From contig JACVXU010000027.1 of assembly GCA_015661185.1 (NCBI GenBank), positions 1 to 42,549 of the forward strand: a DNA stretch of 42,549 nt, given 5' to 3'. A program made the position numbers and the translations under genes. The notes under the pieces are model-generated. The model saw nothing but the letters and a program-made list of their open reading frames with translations, was not told the origin of the DNA and made no database searches. Within the stretch, counting starts at the first letter, position 1. Every line of letters starts with the position of its first letter. This document shows positions 19,878-29,440 of the stretch, piece by piece. The stretch comes from Bacteroidota bacterium. GTDB lineage: Bacteria; Bacteroidota; Ignavibacteria; UBA10030.

Positions 19878-19892
19878 AGAAGTCGGACTTCT
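19878..19892. repeat. Short palindromic repeat, copy C
   Basis: AGAAGTCGGACTTCT; overlaps the TAG stop of the RidA-like gene. Confidence 0.65.
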
Positions 19893-20280
19893 ACCGGCTA
19901 ATGATGGCATCGACCTCGATTTCAACCAACATATCGGGATCGACGAGCGCTGAGACACCGACCATCGTTGAGGCCGGTCTTATTTCCCGGAAAAACTCAC
20001 CGTGAGCTTTTCCGACTGCTTGCCAGTCAGTGATGTTGGTGAGATAGGTCCGCGTCCGGACGACATCTTTGAGAGTTGCACCAGCCTCGGCAAGTGCGGC
20101 TTCGATGATCTTCAATGCCTGCACGGCTTGTGTGTAGGCATTTCCTCGTTCCACAACCTTTCCATTTGAGCCAATTCCCGTGGTGCCGGCCACATGAACA
20201 TAAGGTCCAACGCGGACTGCGCGTGAGTATCCGACGATTGGCTCCCACGGTGCACCGCTTGAAACAAGTTGTCGATCCAT
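19891..20280 (-). CDS. RidA/YjgF-family protein
   Basis: [35 protein letters not shown]...[61 protein letters not shown]. Start re-set to ATG 20280. Confidence 0.95.
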   Translation of the reverse strand: MDRQLVSSGAPWEPIVGYSRAVRVGPYVHVAGTTGIGSNGKVVERGNAYTQAVQALKIIEAALAEAGATLKDVVRTRTYLTNITDWQAVGKAHGEFFREIRPASTMVGVSALVDPDMLVEIEVDAIISR

Positions 20281-20371
20281 CACGCAAGCCCCCACAGGAT
20301 GCTGGAAAGTTTGAAAATGAGATCCGGGTTTTCCGAACGATAATCTGTCGAAGAACAGATGGAACAATTGA

Positions 20372-21034
20372 CTAGGAAGACTGAGAACGCGCTCTGCGCC
20401 GTTTCAGCTGCAATCTTACGACCTCAACGACACTCGGTATTCCTGGAATCAGCACAAGAGCAATGATGACAAGGCTGAAGTTGTTCTTGACGAAGGGGAC
20501 GCTTCCGAAGAAGTACCCGGCAGGTACAAACAAGAGAACCCACAGCGCACCACCAACGACGTTGAACGTAAGAAACCGCTTGTATGTCATGCTGCCGATG
20601 CCGGCAACGAACGGCGCAAAGGTCCTGATGATGGGGAGGAAGCGTGCGATGATGATCGTCTTACCGCCATGCTTCTCGTAGAACTGATGCGTGCGTACCA
20701 GGTACTCTTTGTTCAGAAAACGGCTGTTTTCCTGGTGAAAGACTTTTGGTCCAACATAATCGCCGATCCAGTAGTTCACCGTATCGCCAAGGATAGCCGC
20801 GGTGATAAGCAAAACGATCGAAAGTGTCAGATCGAGGGCATTAATGGCTGCGAGCGAACCGACCGCGAACAGCAGAGAGTCGCCGGGGAGAAACGGGGTG
20901 ACCACGAGGCCCGTTTCGCAGAAGACGATGACAAAAAGGATTGCGTAGACCCACGCACCGTACTGGGTGCACAGATCGAAAAGGTGTTTATCAAGATGAA
21001 GGATGATTTCAAGAAAATCCTGGAGGAAATCCAT
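20372..21034 (-). CDS. DedA-family membrane protein
   Basis: [26 protein letters not shown]...[12 protein letters not shown]...[49 protein letters not shown]. Confidence 0.95.
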   Translation of the reverse strand: MDFLQDFLEIILHLDKHLFDLCTQYGAWVYAILFVIVFCETGLVVTPFLPGDSLLFAVGSLAAINALDLTLSIVLLITAAILGDTVNYWIGDYVGPKVFHQENSRFLNKEYLVRTHQFYEKHGGKTIIIARFLPIIRTFAPFVAGIGSMTYKRFLTFNVVGGALWVLLFVPAGYFFGSVPFVKNNFSLVIIALVLIPGIPSVVEVVRLQLKRRRARSQSS

Positions 21035-21100
21035 GCAGTACTCCTGTGTGAGCGATCAGTGAGCGCGTGTGCGATGCGCGCGTCGGATTGGCAGAAGGTA

Positions 21101-22157
21101 TCACTTGTAGCCAGCTTTCTCAAGATCTGAGAGGGAATCGAACGGGCGCGGCGGCTTGAGATATCCGGCGAGAAACTTATAGATTTTCAGCCTAATTTCC
21201 TTGGCCTTTTTTGTATCTATGCGATCGAAACTATGCCCGCCCGGAATGTCTTTGAAGATTTCATATTCAAATTTCTTTCCGGCAGCTTTCAATGCCTCGA
21301 TCAGGTGCTCAACTTCTAGGACATTGACATCATCGTCGTTCGTGTTGGTATGTACCAGGAGCGGTATCTGGAGTTTCTGGACGTGGTTCACGGGGGACCT
21401 GCGGCGGTATTCCTGCACATCCTCGTTGGCAGTTTTGCCGATATGATAGGGGGCGGAGAACATCGCGCGGTATTCGTCGGTATAGTAACCCATACGTTGC
21501 ACGAGATCGCTCACGGGAACTCCTGCGAACGCAACTTTGTAGTCGTTCGGATGCTCGAAGATGTCCATAAGTGCGATGAGCCCGCCGTGGCTCCAACCCA
21601 TGACCCCGACGCGATCGGCATCGACGATATCATAGTTTTCAACCATGTGGTCACGGGCAGCCGTGGTTGTCCTGGATCTCGAGGCCGCCGTAGTCGATTT
21701 GTTCATAGAAAGCTCTGCCATATCCTGTGCTGCCGCGATACTCAGGGGCGACTACAATGTATCCCTGCGCCATCAGCTCACGGATAATGTGTGTATAGTA
21801 TGTTGTGAAGTCGGCATGCACGCCGCCATGAGGAAACACGAGCAGCGGGTACTTCTTGCTCCGGTCGAGTTTCTGTGGAATGAAGACATACGACCAGAAC
21901 TTTACAGGATTCTTGGCCCCCATTGCAGTTGGGTTCTTCACCTTCGCCGGCGGCGGACCTACGATGTAGACCTTGTCGATGTTTGCGACATCGCTGATCC
22001 TGTCATACCAGAGCACATCGTCGATCGTTTTGGCGAGCTGGTCGAGACGGTGATTCAGCGCTTCGAATTTGCTGTCGATGAGTTTCGCATCGACGGGCTT
22101 TTCCTGTGCCAGAGACACAGCGATGAATGCAGTGAGGAGGACGAATAGTTTTTTCAT
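21101..22157 (-). pseudogene. S9-family (prolyl oligopeptidase-like) peptidase split by an apparent 1-nt frameshift near 21661
   Basis: Upstream frame MKKLFVLLTAF...YPLLVFPHGGVHADF...VVAPEYRGSTGYGRAFYEQIDYGGLEIQDNH; downstream frame AARDHMVENYDIVDADRVGVMGWSHGGLIALM...TNTNDDDVN...GGHSFDRI. Confidence 0.85.
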
Positions 22158-22198
22158 AGTAGTTACCTCCGACTCTGTGTGTTGTCCCGAGGATTTGA

Positions 22199-22234
22199 CC
22201 ACAGATGACACGGATGGCACTGATGTCCACGGAT
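22199..22234. repeat. 9-nt-period degenerate tandem repeat
   Basis: CCACAGATG|ACACGGATG|GCACTGATG|TCCACGGAT. Confidence 0.75.
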
Positions 22235-22251
22235 TGGTTGATCAGCTGCTC

Positions 22252-24396
22252 TTAGAGTCCAAGTTCTTTCAGAATGTGCGTCGCGCCGCCAACTTTCTCC
22301 GTTACCCAAAGTACGTACCGGATGTCCACCGCGATCGATCGGCTGTACGATTCGCTCCATGCATAGTCGTTAATCGTCGCTTCATAAGCGCGGTCGAAGT
22401 TCACGCCGACCAATTCTCCCTTGGCATTCATCACCGGGCTGCCGGAATTGCCCCCCGTCGTATCCATATCATAGAGAATTGCCACGGGAACGTCTTTCAA
22501 CTTCGCGTTCTTGTATTTGCCGAAATCCTTTGCCTTGTACAGATCCAGCACCTTCTGAGGCGTTGCATAAGGGTCTTTGCCTGTCGTCTTTTCGATGACG
22601 CCGGCGAGCGTTGTGATCGGCTTGTAGTACGTCGCATCGACGGGAGAGTATCCCTTGATGCGTCCGAACGTGAGCCGGAGCGTACTATTTGCATCGGGAA
22701 TGAAATTCGTTTTCTCGTATCGCTGTTTCACGTCAACCAGGAGAGCCGACAGCTTTGAGAGCGCACCTTCGCGTCGCTGGCGAACCTCCTGCAATTTTTG
22801 GTACGACGGATACATCATTTTTGCAGCGCGTACGAATGGATCCTCGATCTGGTCAATCTCTCCAACGGGCTTGCCAAAGGCAGCAACCAGAGCCTCGGGG
22901 TCGGCCAGTTTCGTCTGGGCGAATGCGCTGTTAATCGTCTGATCGGTCTCTTGTTCACTGCGGCCTCTGAACTGCTTGTCGATGGCATCGATCCGCTGGT
23001 TCTCGGGCAGTGCAAGCGCCTGCATCAGGATATGCTTGACGAACGCCTTGTCCGTCGGTTCATAATAGTTTCTCAGCCCTTGCCGCAAGCCCTGTTTTGT
23101 ATTCGCTAGGTTGCGCTCCATGTATGCCGGCAATCGATCAAGGTCGGGCTTTTGCAGCTCGAGTGACGATTCGTAGATGGTGAATCCCAGGCCGAGGAGA
23201 GTAGGGGTTGATCGGAGGTTGTCAAGAACGAGCTCCGAAGCGGCGTGATCTGACATTTCCTGATACACCTTTCCAATTTCCTCAAGCACTGTTCCATACA
23301 GAGCCTTTCGCTGCGGGTCCGAATCGATGAAATGCTGGAGCAATTGTTCTTCGCTCTGCTTGTTGGCCACCAGATGCATTCGTTTCATGCCGAGCAATTT
23401 GCCCCGGTAGTTCTTCATCGTGTTCGCCAGTCCCTTGATGCGGGTATCATGTTTCAAGGCAATCGCACGATCGTTCTTTCCCATCGCCTCCATTGTGGAG
23501 ATCTGCCAGTCGAAAAGATCAGCAACATACGGCATGCGTTTGTTTTCTTCGTAGGCGAGGTAGTGGGAAGTTCTGTGCCGAAACGTTCTGCCTGGGTAAC
23601 CGAGGATAAATGTAAAATCGCCTTCATCGACGCCGGCGGGGTTCACCTTCAGAAATTTCTTCGGGTGATAAGGGATGTTGTTCGTTGAATATTCGGCGGG
23701 GGATCCGTCCGGTGCAGCGTACGCGCGCAGGAATGAAAAATCACCGGTATGTCTTGGCCAGACCCAATTGTCATTCTCACCGCCAAACTCGCCGATCGAG
23801 CGCGGTGGGACGTACACGAGCCTGACGTCGCGAAGCATTGTCGACAGAAAAAGAACATATGTTTTCCCGGCGAACATCTCGGAGACTTCTGCCCGTTTAC
23901 CGGGATACTTCTTTTCGGTCTCTGCCACGATTTCTTTTATCTTCTTGTCGATGGCCTTTGTCCGATCGCCAAGTTCCATCTTGTCGTTCACGACGCTCAT
24001 GACGTCTTTCGATACATCGCGATACGATTCTAAAATCCGGGCAGAGATACCCCTGGCCTGAATCTCTTCCTGTCGCGTTTGCGCAAGAAATCCGTTTGTG
24101 ACGAAGTCATTTTCCTTTGTGCTTGCAGCCTGCACGGCGCCGAAGGCACAGTGATGATTTGTCAGGATAAGGCCATCGCTGGAGATGAATGAGCCGGTGC
24201 AGCCGCTCAACTGAACAATGGCGTCGATTAAGCCAATGCCGTTCGGGTTGTAGATAGCCTTTGGATCAATTCTGAGTCCCTTTGCCCGGAGATTGAGCTT
24301 GTGAATCTCGCTGATTGGATACATTCCCTCGTCGGCGAGTCCGAGTTGCAGCAATAGCAAAAGGGAGAGTATAAGAAGAAAACAACGTTTGATCAT
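22252..24396 (-). CDS. S46-family dipeptidyl-peptidase (DPP7/DPP11-type)
   Basis: DEGMYPISEIHKLNLRAKGLRI...SGCTGSFISSDGLILTNHHCAFGAVQ...NDNWVWPRHTGDFSFLRAY...GGNSGSPVMNAKGELVGVNFDRAYEATINDYAW. Start ATG 24396. Confidence 0.95.
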   Translation of the reverse strand: MIKRCFLLILSLLLLLQLGLADEGMYPISEIHKLNLRAKGLRIDPKAIYNPNGIGLIDAIVQLSGCTGSFISSDGLILTNHHCAFGAVQAASTKENDFVTNGFLAQTRQEEIQARGISARILESYRDVSKDVMSVVNDKMELGDRTKAIDKKIKEIVAETEKKYPGKRAEVSEMFAGKTYVLFLSTMLRDVRLVYVPPRSIGEFGGENDNWVWPRHTGDFSFLRAYAAPDGSPAEYSTNNIPYHPKKFLKVNPAGVDEGDFTFILGYPGRTFRHRTSHYLAYEENKRMPYVADLFDWQISTMEAMGKNDRAIALKHDTRIKGLANTMKNYRGKLLGMKRMHLVANKQSEEQLLQHFIDSDPQRKALYGTVLEEIGKVYQEMSDHAASELVLDNLRSTPTLLGLGFTIYESSLELQKPDLDRLPAYMERNLANTKQGLRQGLRNYYEPTDKAFVKHILMQALALPENQRIDAIDKQFRGRSEQETDQTINSAFAQTKLADPEALVAAFGKPVGEIDQIEDPFVRAAKMMYPSYQKLQEVRQRREGALSKLSALLVDVKQRYEKTNFIPDANSTLRLTFGRIKGYSPVDATYYKPITTLAGVIEKTTGKDPYATPQKVLDLYKAKDFGKYKNAKLKDVPVAILYDMDTTGGNSGSPVMNAKGELVGVNFDRAYEATINDYAWSESYSRSIAVDIRYVLWVTEKVGGATHILKELGL

Positions 24397-24488
24397 GGTG
24401 TGAACCTCCATTGGTGAAATGCACATTAATAGAGTTTATCCAAATTTTGGGGAAAAGCCAATGGGAGAAAACAGGTTGAAGCCAGGGG

Positions 24489-24518
24489 GTGAATAGTGAA
24501 AAGCAAACAGTGAACAGT
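24489..24518. repeat. 7-nt-period degenerate repeat
   Basis: GTGAATA|GTGAAAA|GCAAACA|GTGAACA|GT. Confidence 0.65.
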
Positions 24519-24646
24519 CCGTCTACGCGCTTCGTCCTGCGGCGAATAGACCGCGAACTCACGGTAATGAGCGGTTGGCAAGTAGCTGTTGGCCTGAGGA
24601 ATTGGCATTCACAAACTCAAAACTTTAGACTCACAAAACTCGAAAC

Positions 24647-26950
24647 TCAGAGCTCTTTCAAAAACACCCTCACATCTCCGAACTTCATATCGAGTTGATG
24701 GTCGCGCGATGCCGCCCCTCCTTCTGACGCTGCCAGCGGCTGAGGGAAACGAACAATCCGTTCTCCGTCGCTCGAAGCGATGATGGCTGCCGCGTCGCGG
24801 GTCGCTCGGACACAATCTGGCTTCGAACTCCAGAGTCGTACTCCAGCACTTGCCGCAAGCCAACGCAAGATCTCGACGGGAACCGGCCCGCTTCCGACAT
24901 AGACCGACTCGAAACCGTCGTACATTTTGGAGGCAAAAGCCGTTTCCTCGGAATCCGTCCACTTACCCAGAACATTGACTGAGGCATCCCCGGCTTCAAC
25001 AGCAAAGCGTGGCGTGTGTTCCTTTGTTACGCCGAATTTCTGACTAATGGTCGTCCCTTCGTGCACGAAGTCAGATTGGATCATCATCGGTCCGGCCTGG
25101 TCCATTCTCTTGAACCGGAACCCGGTCAGATCCTCCATGTGAGACGGAGTCAGCCCGGAGGGCGAAACGTACCCCGGGGCGTAGTACCAGAGAACGGTCG
25201 CCTTGCTGCCCTTGAGTATGCTCTTGAGCTGCTGCACTTCTTCTTTGGTAAGATAGAAGAGGTTGGGCATGAAAAAGAGCTTGTATCGCCTTGCATCTTC
25301 CTTCTTCAAATCGAAGCGATAGAGAAAATCGATAGGTGCGCCAATTCTGTTGAGCGTCCGCGCCTGGGTATTCACGAGCCAATGGTTGAAGAAATCGGTG
25401 ATGGCGATTCCGAACCCCGTCCAAGGCTCTTCCGCTTTCCAGTGTTGAGTGACGAGGAAGCTTTTGACGTCGTACACAGCTGCGATCTCGGCAACGGAAC
25501 GCGTGTCGAGCCGCGTGCGCGCTTTCTGACCTAGGTCGGCCCATGTCCGGATCTCCTGGATCATTGGTGCGTCGTCATACCAGCCTTTCTTTGCCTTGAA
25601 GGTGGGAACGTGGCCGAATTCAAAAAGCCATCCACCGTTTCCCTGAGCAAAGACCTGGGTTAGATCGCGACGCAAAATGTGCAGTGTGCCATCAACCGTA
25701 TCGAAACCTGAGCCTCCCTCTGTGGTTTTCTCCGGTTCGAGATAGGTGCTCGGATCCATCTCCGCGATGTACAGCTTCTTGTGTCGGCGCATGGATTCAA
25801 GGAGCACCCTGTATCCTCCGTCGCCACCGACTCCTCTGGCTCTGCCCAGCCAGTTGCCCGCGTCATCAACAATGTCGCTTTCCCATCGCTGTTTGCCGGG
25901 AACGTTCCCGTGCTCGTAGGTGTACGGGGAAGCAATGTAATCGATGTCGTTCGACTCCAGGATCTTTTCCGGAGCCAGATGCCCGGCCTCCTGGATGCAC
26001 ACGTTTTCCATAACATAGCAAAAGAACACACCCGTGATAAGCTTGCGCCGGGTTTCTTCTTTCGTGATGCGCGCAAAGTGAAGGACCGTATCTGAAGTGT
26101 TCTCGTGGAACTTCCTGTAGAATTCTATGACGTCTCGCTCTGCCACCGGATCGCGAAACAAACCGTTTGTCGTGCGCATTCGCGCTTCTGCCGAAGGGAC
26201 AGGTCCGGCGATGCGCTGCATCGGATTGCTGTAGTCCGGCAGGTAGCGGGAGCCTGTATGGTGCCACTCGGCCGTCATTGCTCCGGAAAGATGATAGCCG
26301 ATGATTCTGCTTCGCAGCGGGGACAGTTCCATGTGGCGCAGGAAATCTTGTAGTGTGTTGCCCATCTCCTTTTTCCATACGTCGGAAGCGAGTGAAGCAG
26401 CGTAGACGTCGAAGACGCAATTCCAATCGAACCCGCTGTCGATCTCTGTTTTGCCCATCTTGAACTGGGTTCTGTCGATGGGGAGCCCGTATTGAGCCAG
26501 CTCGTCCGGGTGAGCATCCTTCCACCAGAGCGGGGCGTAGAGGTGAAGTCTGGGAAGGAAGAACGCGTCAGGGTCGAGCGAAAGGAGTTTCGCGAAATAC
26601 TGCTCAACAGGATCCCAGTTGTACTTGTCAGGAGCAACCCAGCCGTTCTCCAAGCTGATCAACGGGTGGAAGTATTTGATGCCCGAGGCCTTGAAGCTCT
26701 TGATAGTATGGATCAGGCCTGAACTTCCTGCGAAGAGAGGGTATTCTTCTTTGCCGTTGATATAGAGCCGCGGTCCTCCGCGTTCGAAACGAATGGCAGA
26801 TGTCGCCGCGTTCTCACCTTCGAGTTGCCGAAAGTTCTCCAGAACCGAGGGATTGTTCGGCAAATCGAGGTATTCAAATCGCGGCAGACGGGGAATGGTG
26901 GCCGAGCCAAGAGCAAGGCCAAGGAACTTCACAGTTTCGCGTCGGTTCAT
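24647..26950 (-). CDS. Secreted glycoside-hydrolase-like protein (GH42/beta-galactosidase-like architecture)
   Basis: Tat-like leader MNRRETVKFLGLALGSATI; barrel-like FHPLISLENGWVAPDKYNWDPVEQYFAKLL...KKLYIAEMDPSTYLE; trimerisation-domain-like KKEDARRYKLFFMPNLFYLTKEEVQQLKSILKGSKATVLWYYAPG. Confidence 0.7.
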   Translation of the reverse strand: MNRRETVKFLGLALGSATIPRLPRFEYLDLPNNPSVLENFRQLEGENAATSAIRFERGGPRLYINGKEEYPLFAGSSGLIHTIKSFKASGIKYFHPLISLENGWVAPDKYNWDPVEQYFAKLLSLDPDAFFLPRLHLYAPLWWKDAHPDELAQYGLPIDRTQFKMGKTEIDSGFDWNCVFDVYAASLASDVWKKEMGNTLQDFLRHMELSPLRSRIIGYHLSGAMTAEWHHTGSRYLPDYSNPMQRIAGPVPSAEARMRTTNGLFRDPVAERDVIEFYRKFHENTSDTVLHFARITKEETRRKLITGVFFCYVMENVCIQEAGHLAPEKILESNDIDYIASPYTYEHGNVPGKQRWESDIVDDAGNWLGRARGVGGDGGYRVLLESMRRHKKLYIAEMDPSTYLEPEKTTEGGSGFDTVDGTLHILRRDLTQVFAQGNGGWLFEFGHVPTFKAKKGWYDDAPMIQEIRTWADLGQKARTRLDTRSVAEIAAVYDVKSFLVTQHWKAEEPWTGFGIAITDFFNHWLVNTQARTLNRIGAPIDFLYRFDLKKEDARRYKLFFMPNLFYLTKEEVQQLKSILKGSKATVLWYYAPGYVSPSGLTPSHMEDLTGFRFKRMDQAGPMMIQSDFVHEGTTISQKFGVTKEHTPRFAVEAGDASVNVLGKWTDSEETAFASKMYDGFESVYVGSGPVPVEILRWLAASAGVRLWSSKPDCVRATRDAAAIIASSDGERIVRFPQPLAASEGGAASRDHQLDMKFGDVRVFLKEL

Positions 26951-27082
26951 ATGTTGTCAGTGTTTGAGTAAGATGGTATGGATGATCTTCAGTTGCGAGC
27001 GTCGATTGCTGAATGAATCGTTCTTCAGGTCGACCGAAGCCTTTACGGGTTCTTGGTAGCATTCGTCAAGGAACGGGCAATG

Positions 27083-28111
27083 TCATGGCACGATAACAGT
27101 CCTCACTCCGCCGCCGAATTGCTCAAGCGCATCAAGAGCAGCGTTGATTGCGTCCGCATCGAGAGGGATCGTGCGCGAGACGACGAGCGAAGTATCGAGC
27201 ACCTGGCGCCGGGCCATTTCCACCAGAAGCGGGAGCTCCTGAAGCAGATGGTCATTCGAACCGATGATTTCGGCTTCGTTCCCTAGTAACTCATGATATG
27301 TGTCAATTTCGAGCGGCTTGTTGCTGAGGCCTGCAATGACAACTCTTCCCATAACACCGAGGCATTGAACGGCTTGCCTCATTGTTTGCGGGAGTCCGAT
27401 CAATTCCAGGGAGACATCCACACCGTTGCCCTTTGTCAGTCTCTTGATTTCTGCGACCGGATCGACCTGTCTGGCATTCACGGGAAGGGCGCCAAAGGAT
27501 GTGGCGAGTTTCAATTTGTCCTCGTTGATGTCGACAGCATACACGTCCAACGCGCCGAACGCCCGAGCGAGCTGAACAGCAGACATCCCAAGTCCGCCGA
27601 CTCCGAAGACTGCAACGGTTTCTCCCGCTTTGAGTCGGGACTTACGCAACGCGTGAAACACTGTGGCGGAAGCGCACATCAACGTCGCACCCTGCTCGAA
27701 GGGGATTTCTTCCGGAAGCAGAATAGCGTTGCGCTCCGGGACGACGATGTATTCGGCATAACCGCCGTTCGTATAGTGACCGAGCATAAGGCAGTGGGGG
27801 CAAAACTGATCATTTCCCGTGCTGCAATGATAACAGTCGCCACAGGTGATGTTGTAATGCAGACAGACTCGATCGCCAACCTTGTTCTTTGTTACACGGC
27901 TTCCCGTTTGTTCAACGATGCCTGCAACCTCATGGCCCAGGGTCATTGGCAAGGGTCGCACCGGAGCGGTGCCGGCCCGATAGTGGGCATCGGAGTGGCA
28001 AATACCGGCCGCGCGAACTCGTACGAGAATGTCGTTGTCTCCGGGGGATGGTCTGGGATACTCCTGCATCTGCAGAGGCTTTCCCACTTCAACAAGGCGG
28101 ACGGCTTTCAT
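27083..28111 (-). CDS. Zinc-dependent alcohol dehydrogenase (MDR family)
   Basis: GICHSDAHYR...LGHEVAGIVEQTGS...GDRVCLHYNITCGDCYHCSTGNDQFC...GETVAVFGVGGLGMSAVQLARAFGA. Confidence 0.95.
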   Translation of the reverse strand: MKAVRLVEVGKPLQMQEYPRPSPGDNDILVRVRAAGICHSDAHYRAGTAPVRPLPMTLGHEVAGIVEQTGSRVTKNKVGDRVCLHYNITCGDCYHCSTGNDQFCPHCLMLGHYTNGGYAEYIVVPERNAILLPEEIPFEQGATLMCASATVFHALRKSRLKAGETVAVFGVGGLGMSAVQLARAFGALDVYAVDINEDKLKLATSFGALPVNARQVDPVAEIKRLTKGNGVDVSLELIGLPQTMRQAVQCLGVMGRVVIAGLSNKPLEIDTYHELLGNEAEIIGSNDHLLQELPLLVEMARRQVLDTSLVVSRTIPLDADAINAALDALEQFGGGVRTVIVP

Positions 28112-28183
28112 TCAGCTATCTCCAGGCCATATCTCAAGAATCTCCCACGAGAAAGGAGAATCTTGTGAAAGATGGAAGAATAG

Positions 28184-28221
28184 CACACGGATAACACTGA
28201 TGATACGAGATCTTCACGGAT
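28184..28221. repeat. 9-nt-period degenerate repeat, second CACNGAT copy
   Basis: CACACGGAT|AACACTGAT|gatacgaga|tcttCACGGAT, with an inverted ATCTGTGAT at 28228. Confidence 0.6.
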
Positions 28222-28290
28222 TAGAACATCTGTGATCGTCTCGTGCCTCTTCTGTGTCATCGGCGTGCCAACCAAAGAACCAACATTTCA

Positions 28291-29361
28291 TTATTGAGCG
28301 AGCACGAGGTCGGCGATTTTCCGTGCGAGCTCGATCGGCTCCCCCTCGTTGCGGTTTGTCAGAATGATAACCGTTAAATGCTGATCGGGTAAACGGAAGA
28401 TCGCATTCCGAAATCCCCTGGTAGAGCCGGTATGATACATGGACGGGATATTTTTGTAAGGCTCGATGTTCCAGCCGAAGCCGTACTTCGTGTGCGTTCC
28501 ATCATTCAGTATGCCGGGTGTGAATGACTGCTGACGGAGCGAAGCGCTCACCAACTGATTGGCATAGAGCTCCTGATCCCATTTGAAAAGATCTTCCACC
28601 GACGAGTAGATGCCGCCGTCCCCAAGAACAGCGCTCGTCACGCTCTGGTCGGTGCGGACAAATCCTGTGTCTGTGTGTGAATGCCCGAACGCGCGATTGC
28701 CCACCGTGGAAATCCCCTGTTGATAGGCAACGGTACGTTTCATGCCAAGGGGATCGAAGATGTTCTTCTTAAGAAACCGTGCAAACGGTTCCCCAGACAT
28801 GGCTTCAACGACAAGAGCAAGAAGCGCATAGCCGGAGTTGCTGTACTGATATTTTGAACCGACCGGAAAATACATCGTGTCGACTTTATTCAGGAGAGCG
28901 AGTACGTCTGCGTCGAGCACCTGGACTGTCTGACTATCCGGTATCAAATCCTCGTAGTCGACAAATCCCGAAGTGTGGTTAAGCAGGTGCCGGATTCTGA
29001 CGTCGTGTGCGTATTTCGGGGTCCCTGGAAGTACTTCAGCGAGGTGTGTGTCGAGAGAGAGCTTTCCCCGGTCAACCATCATGATCGCCGCGGTCGCGGT
29101 GAACTGTTTTGTGACGGAGGCGAGACGGTAGTTTGTGCTTGTGGCTGCAGGGACGTGATGTTCTACGTCAGCCAGGCCGTATGCTTTGCTGAGCAGGGCG
29201 TTGCCGTCTTTCACAATCGAGATGGATGCGCCGGGGGAGTTCGACTTGTCGTTGTCGGCGAAGAGTGTATCGATCGCGTCCGCGATTGAGCTCTTCATTG
29301 CGTACGGTGCGCATGAAGAAAGAGATATCGCGGCAAGGAGAGCCAAAGTTGTTTTTTTCAT
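28291..29361 (-). CDS. Serine hydrolase, class C beta-lactamase-like lipoprotein
   Basis: Lipobox-like LLAAISLSSC; NYRLASVTKQFTATAAIMM (SxxK); YSNSGYALL (YxN); HTGSTRGFRNAIFRLP. Confidence 0.9.
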   Translation of the reverse strand: MKKTTLALLAAISLSSCAPYAMKSSIADAIDTLFADNDKSNSPGASISIVKDGNALLSKAYGLADVEHHVPAATSTNYRLASVTKQFTATAAIMMVDRGKLSLDTHLAEVLPGTPKYAHDVRIRHLLNHTSGFVDYEDLIPDSQTVQVLDADVLALLNKVDTMYFPVGSKYQYSNSGYALLALVVEAMSGEPFARFLKKNIFDPLGMKRTVAYQQGISTVGNRAFGHSHTDTGFVRTDQSVTSAVLGDGGIYSSVEDLFKWDQELYANQLVSASLRQQSFTPGILNDGTHTKYGFGWNIEPYKNIPSMYHTGSTRGFRNAIFRLPDQHLTVIILTNRNEGEPIELARKIADLVLAQ

Positions 29362-29440
29362 CGGTGCGTAAGGGTTGAGCCGTAAGACATTCCGAAGGAT
29401 AAAAGCGAATCCCCGCTGTCCGTCGAAACGTGCGAAGAAC

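Noticed and set aside
27293-28168. 291-aa plus-strand ORF opposite the alcohol dehydrogenase
   Set aside because: Fully antisense to a well-supported MDR gene; no recognisable motif; typical shadow ORF.
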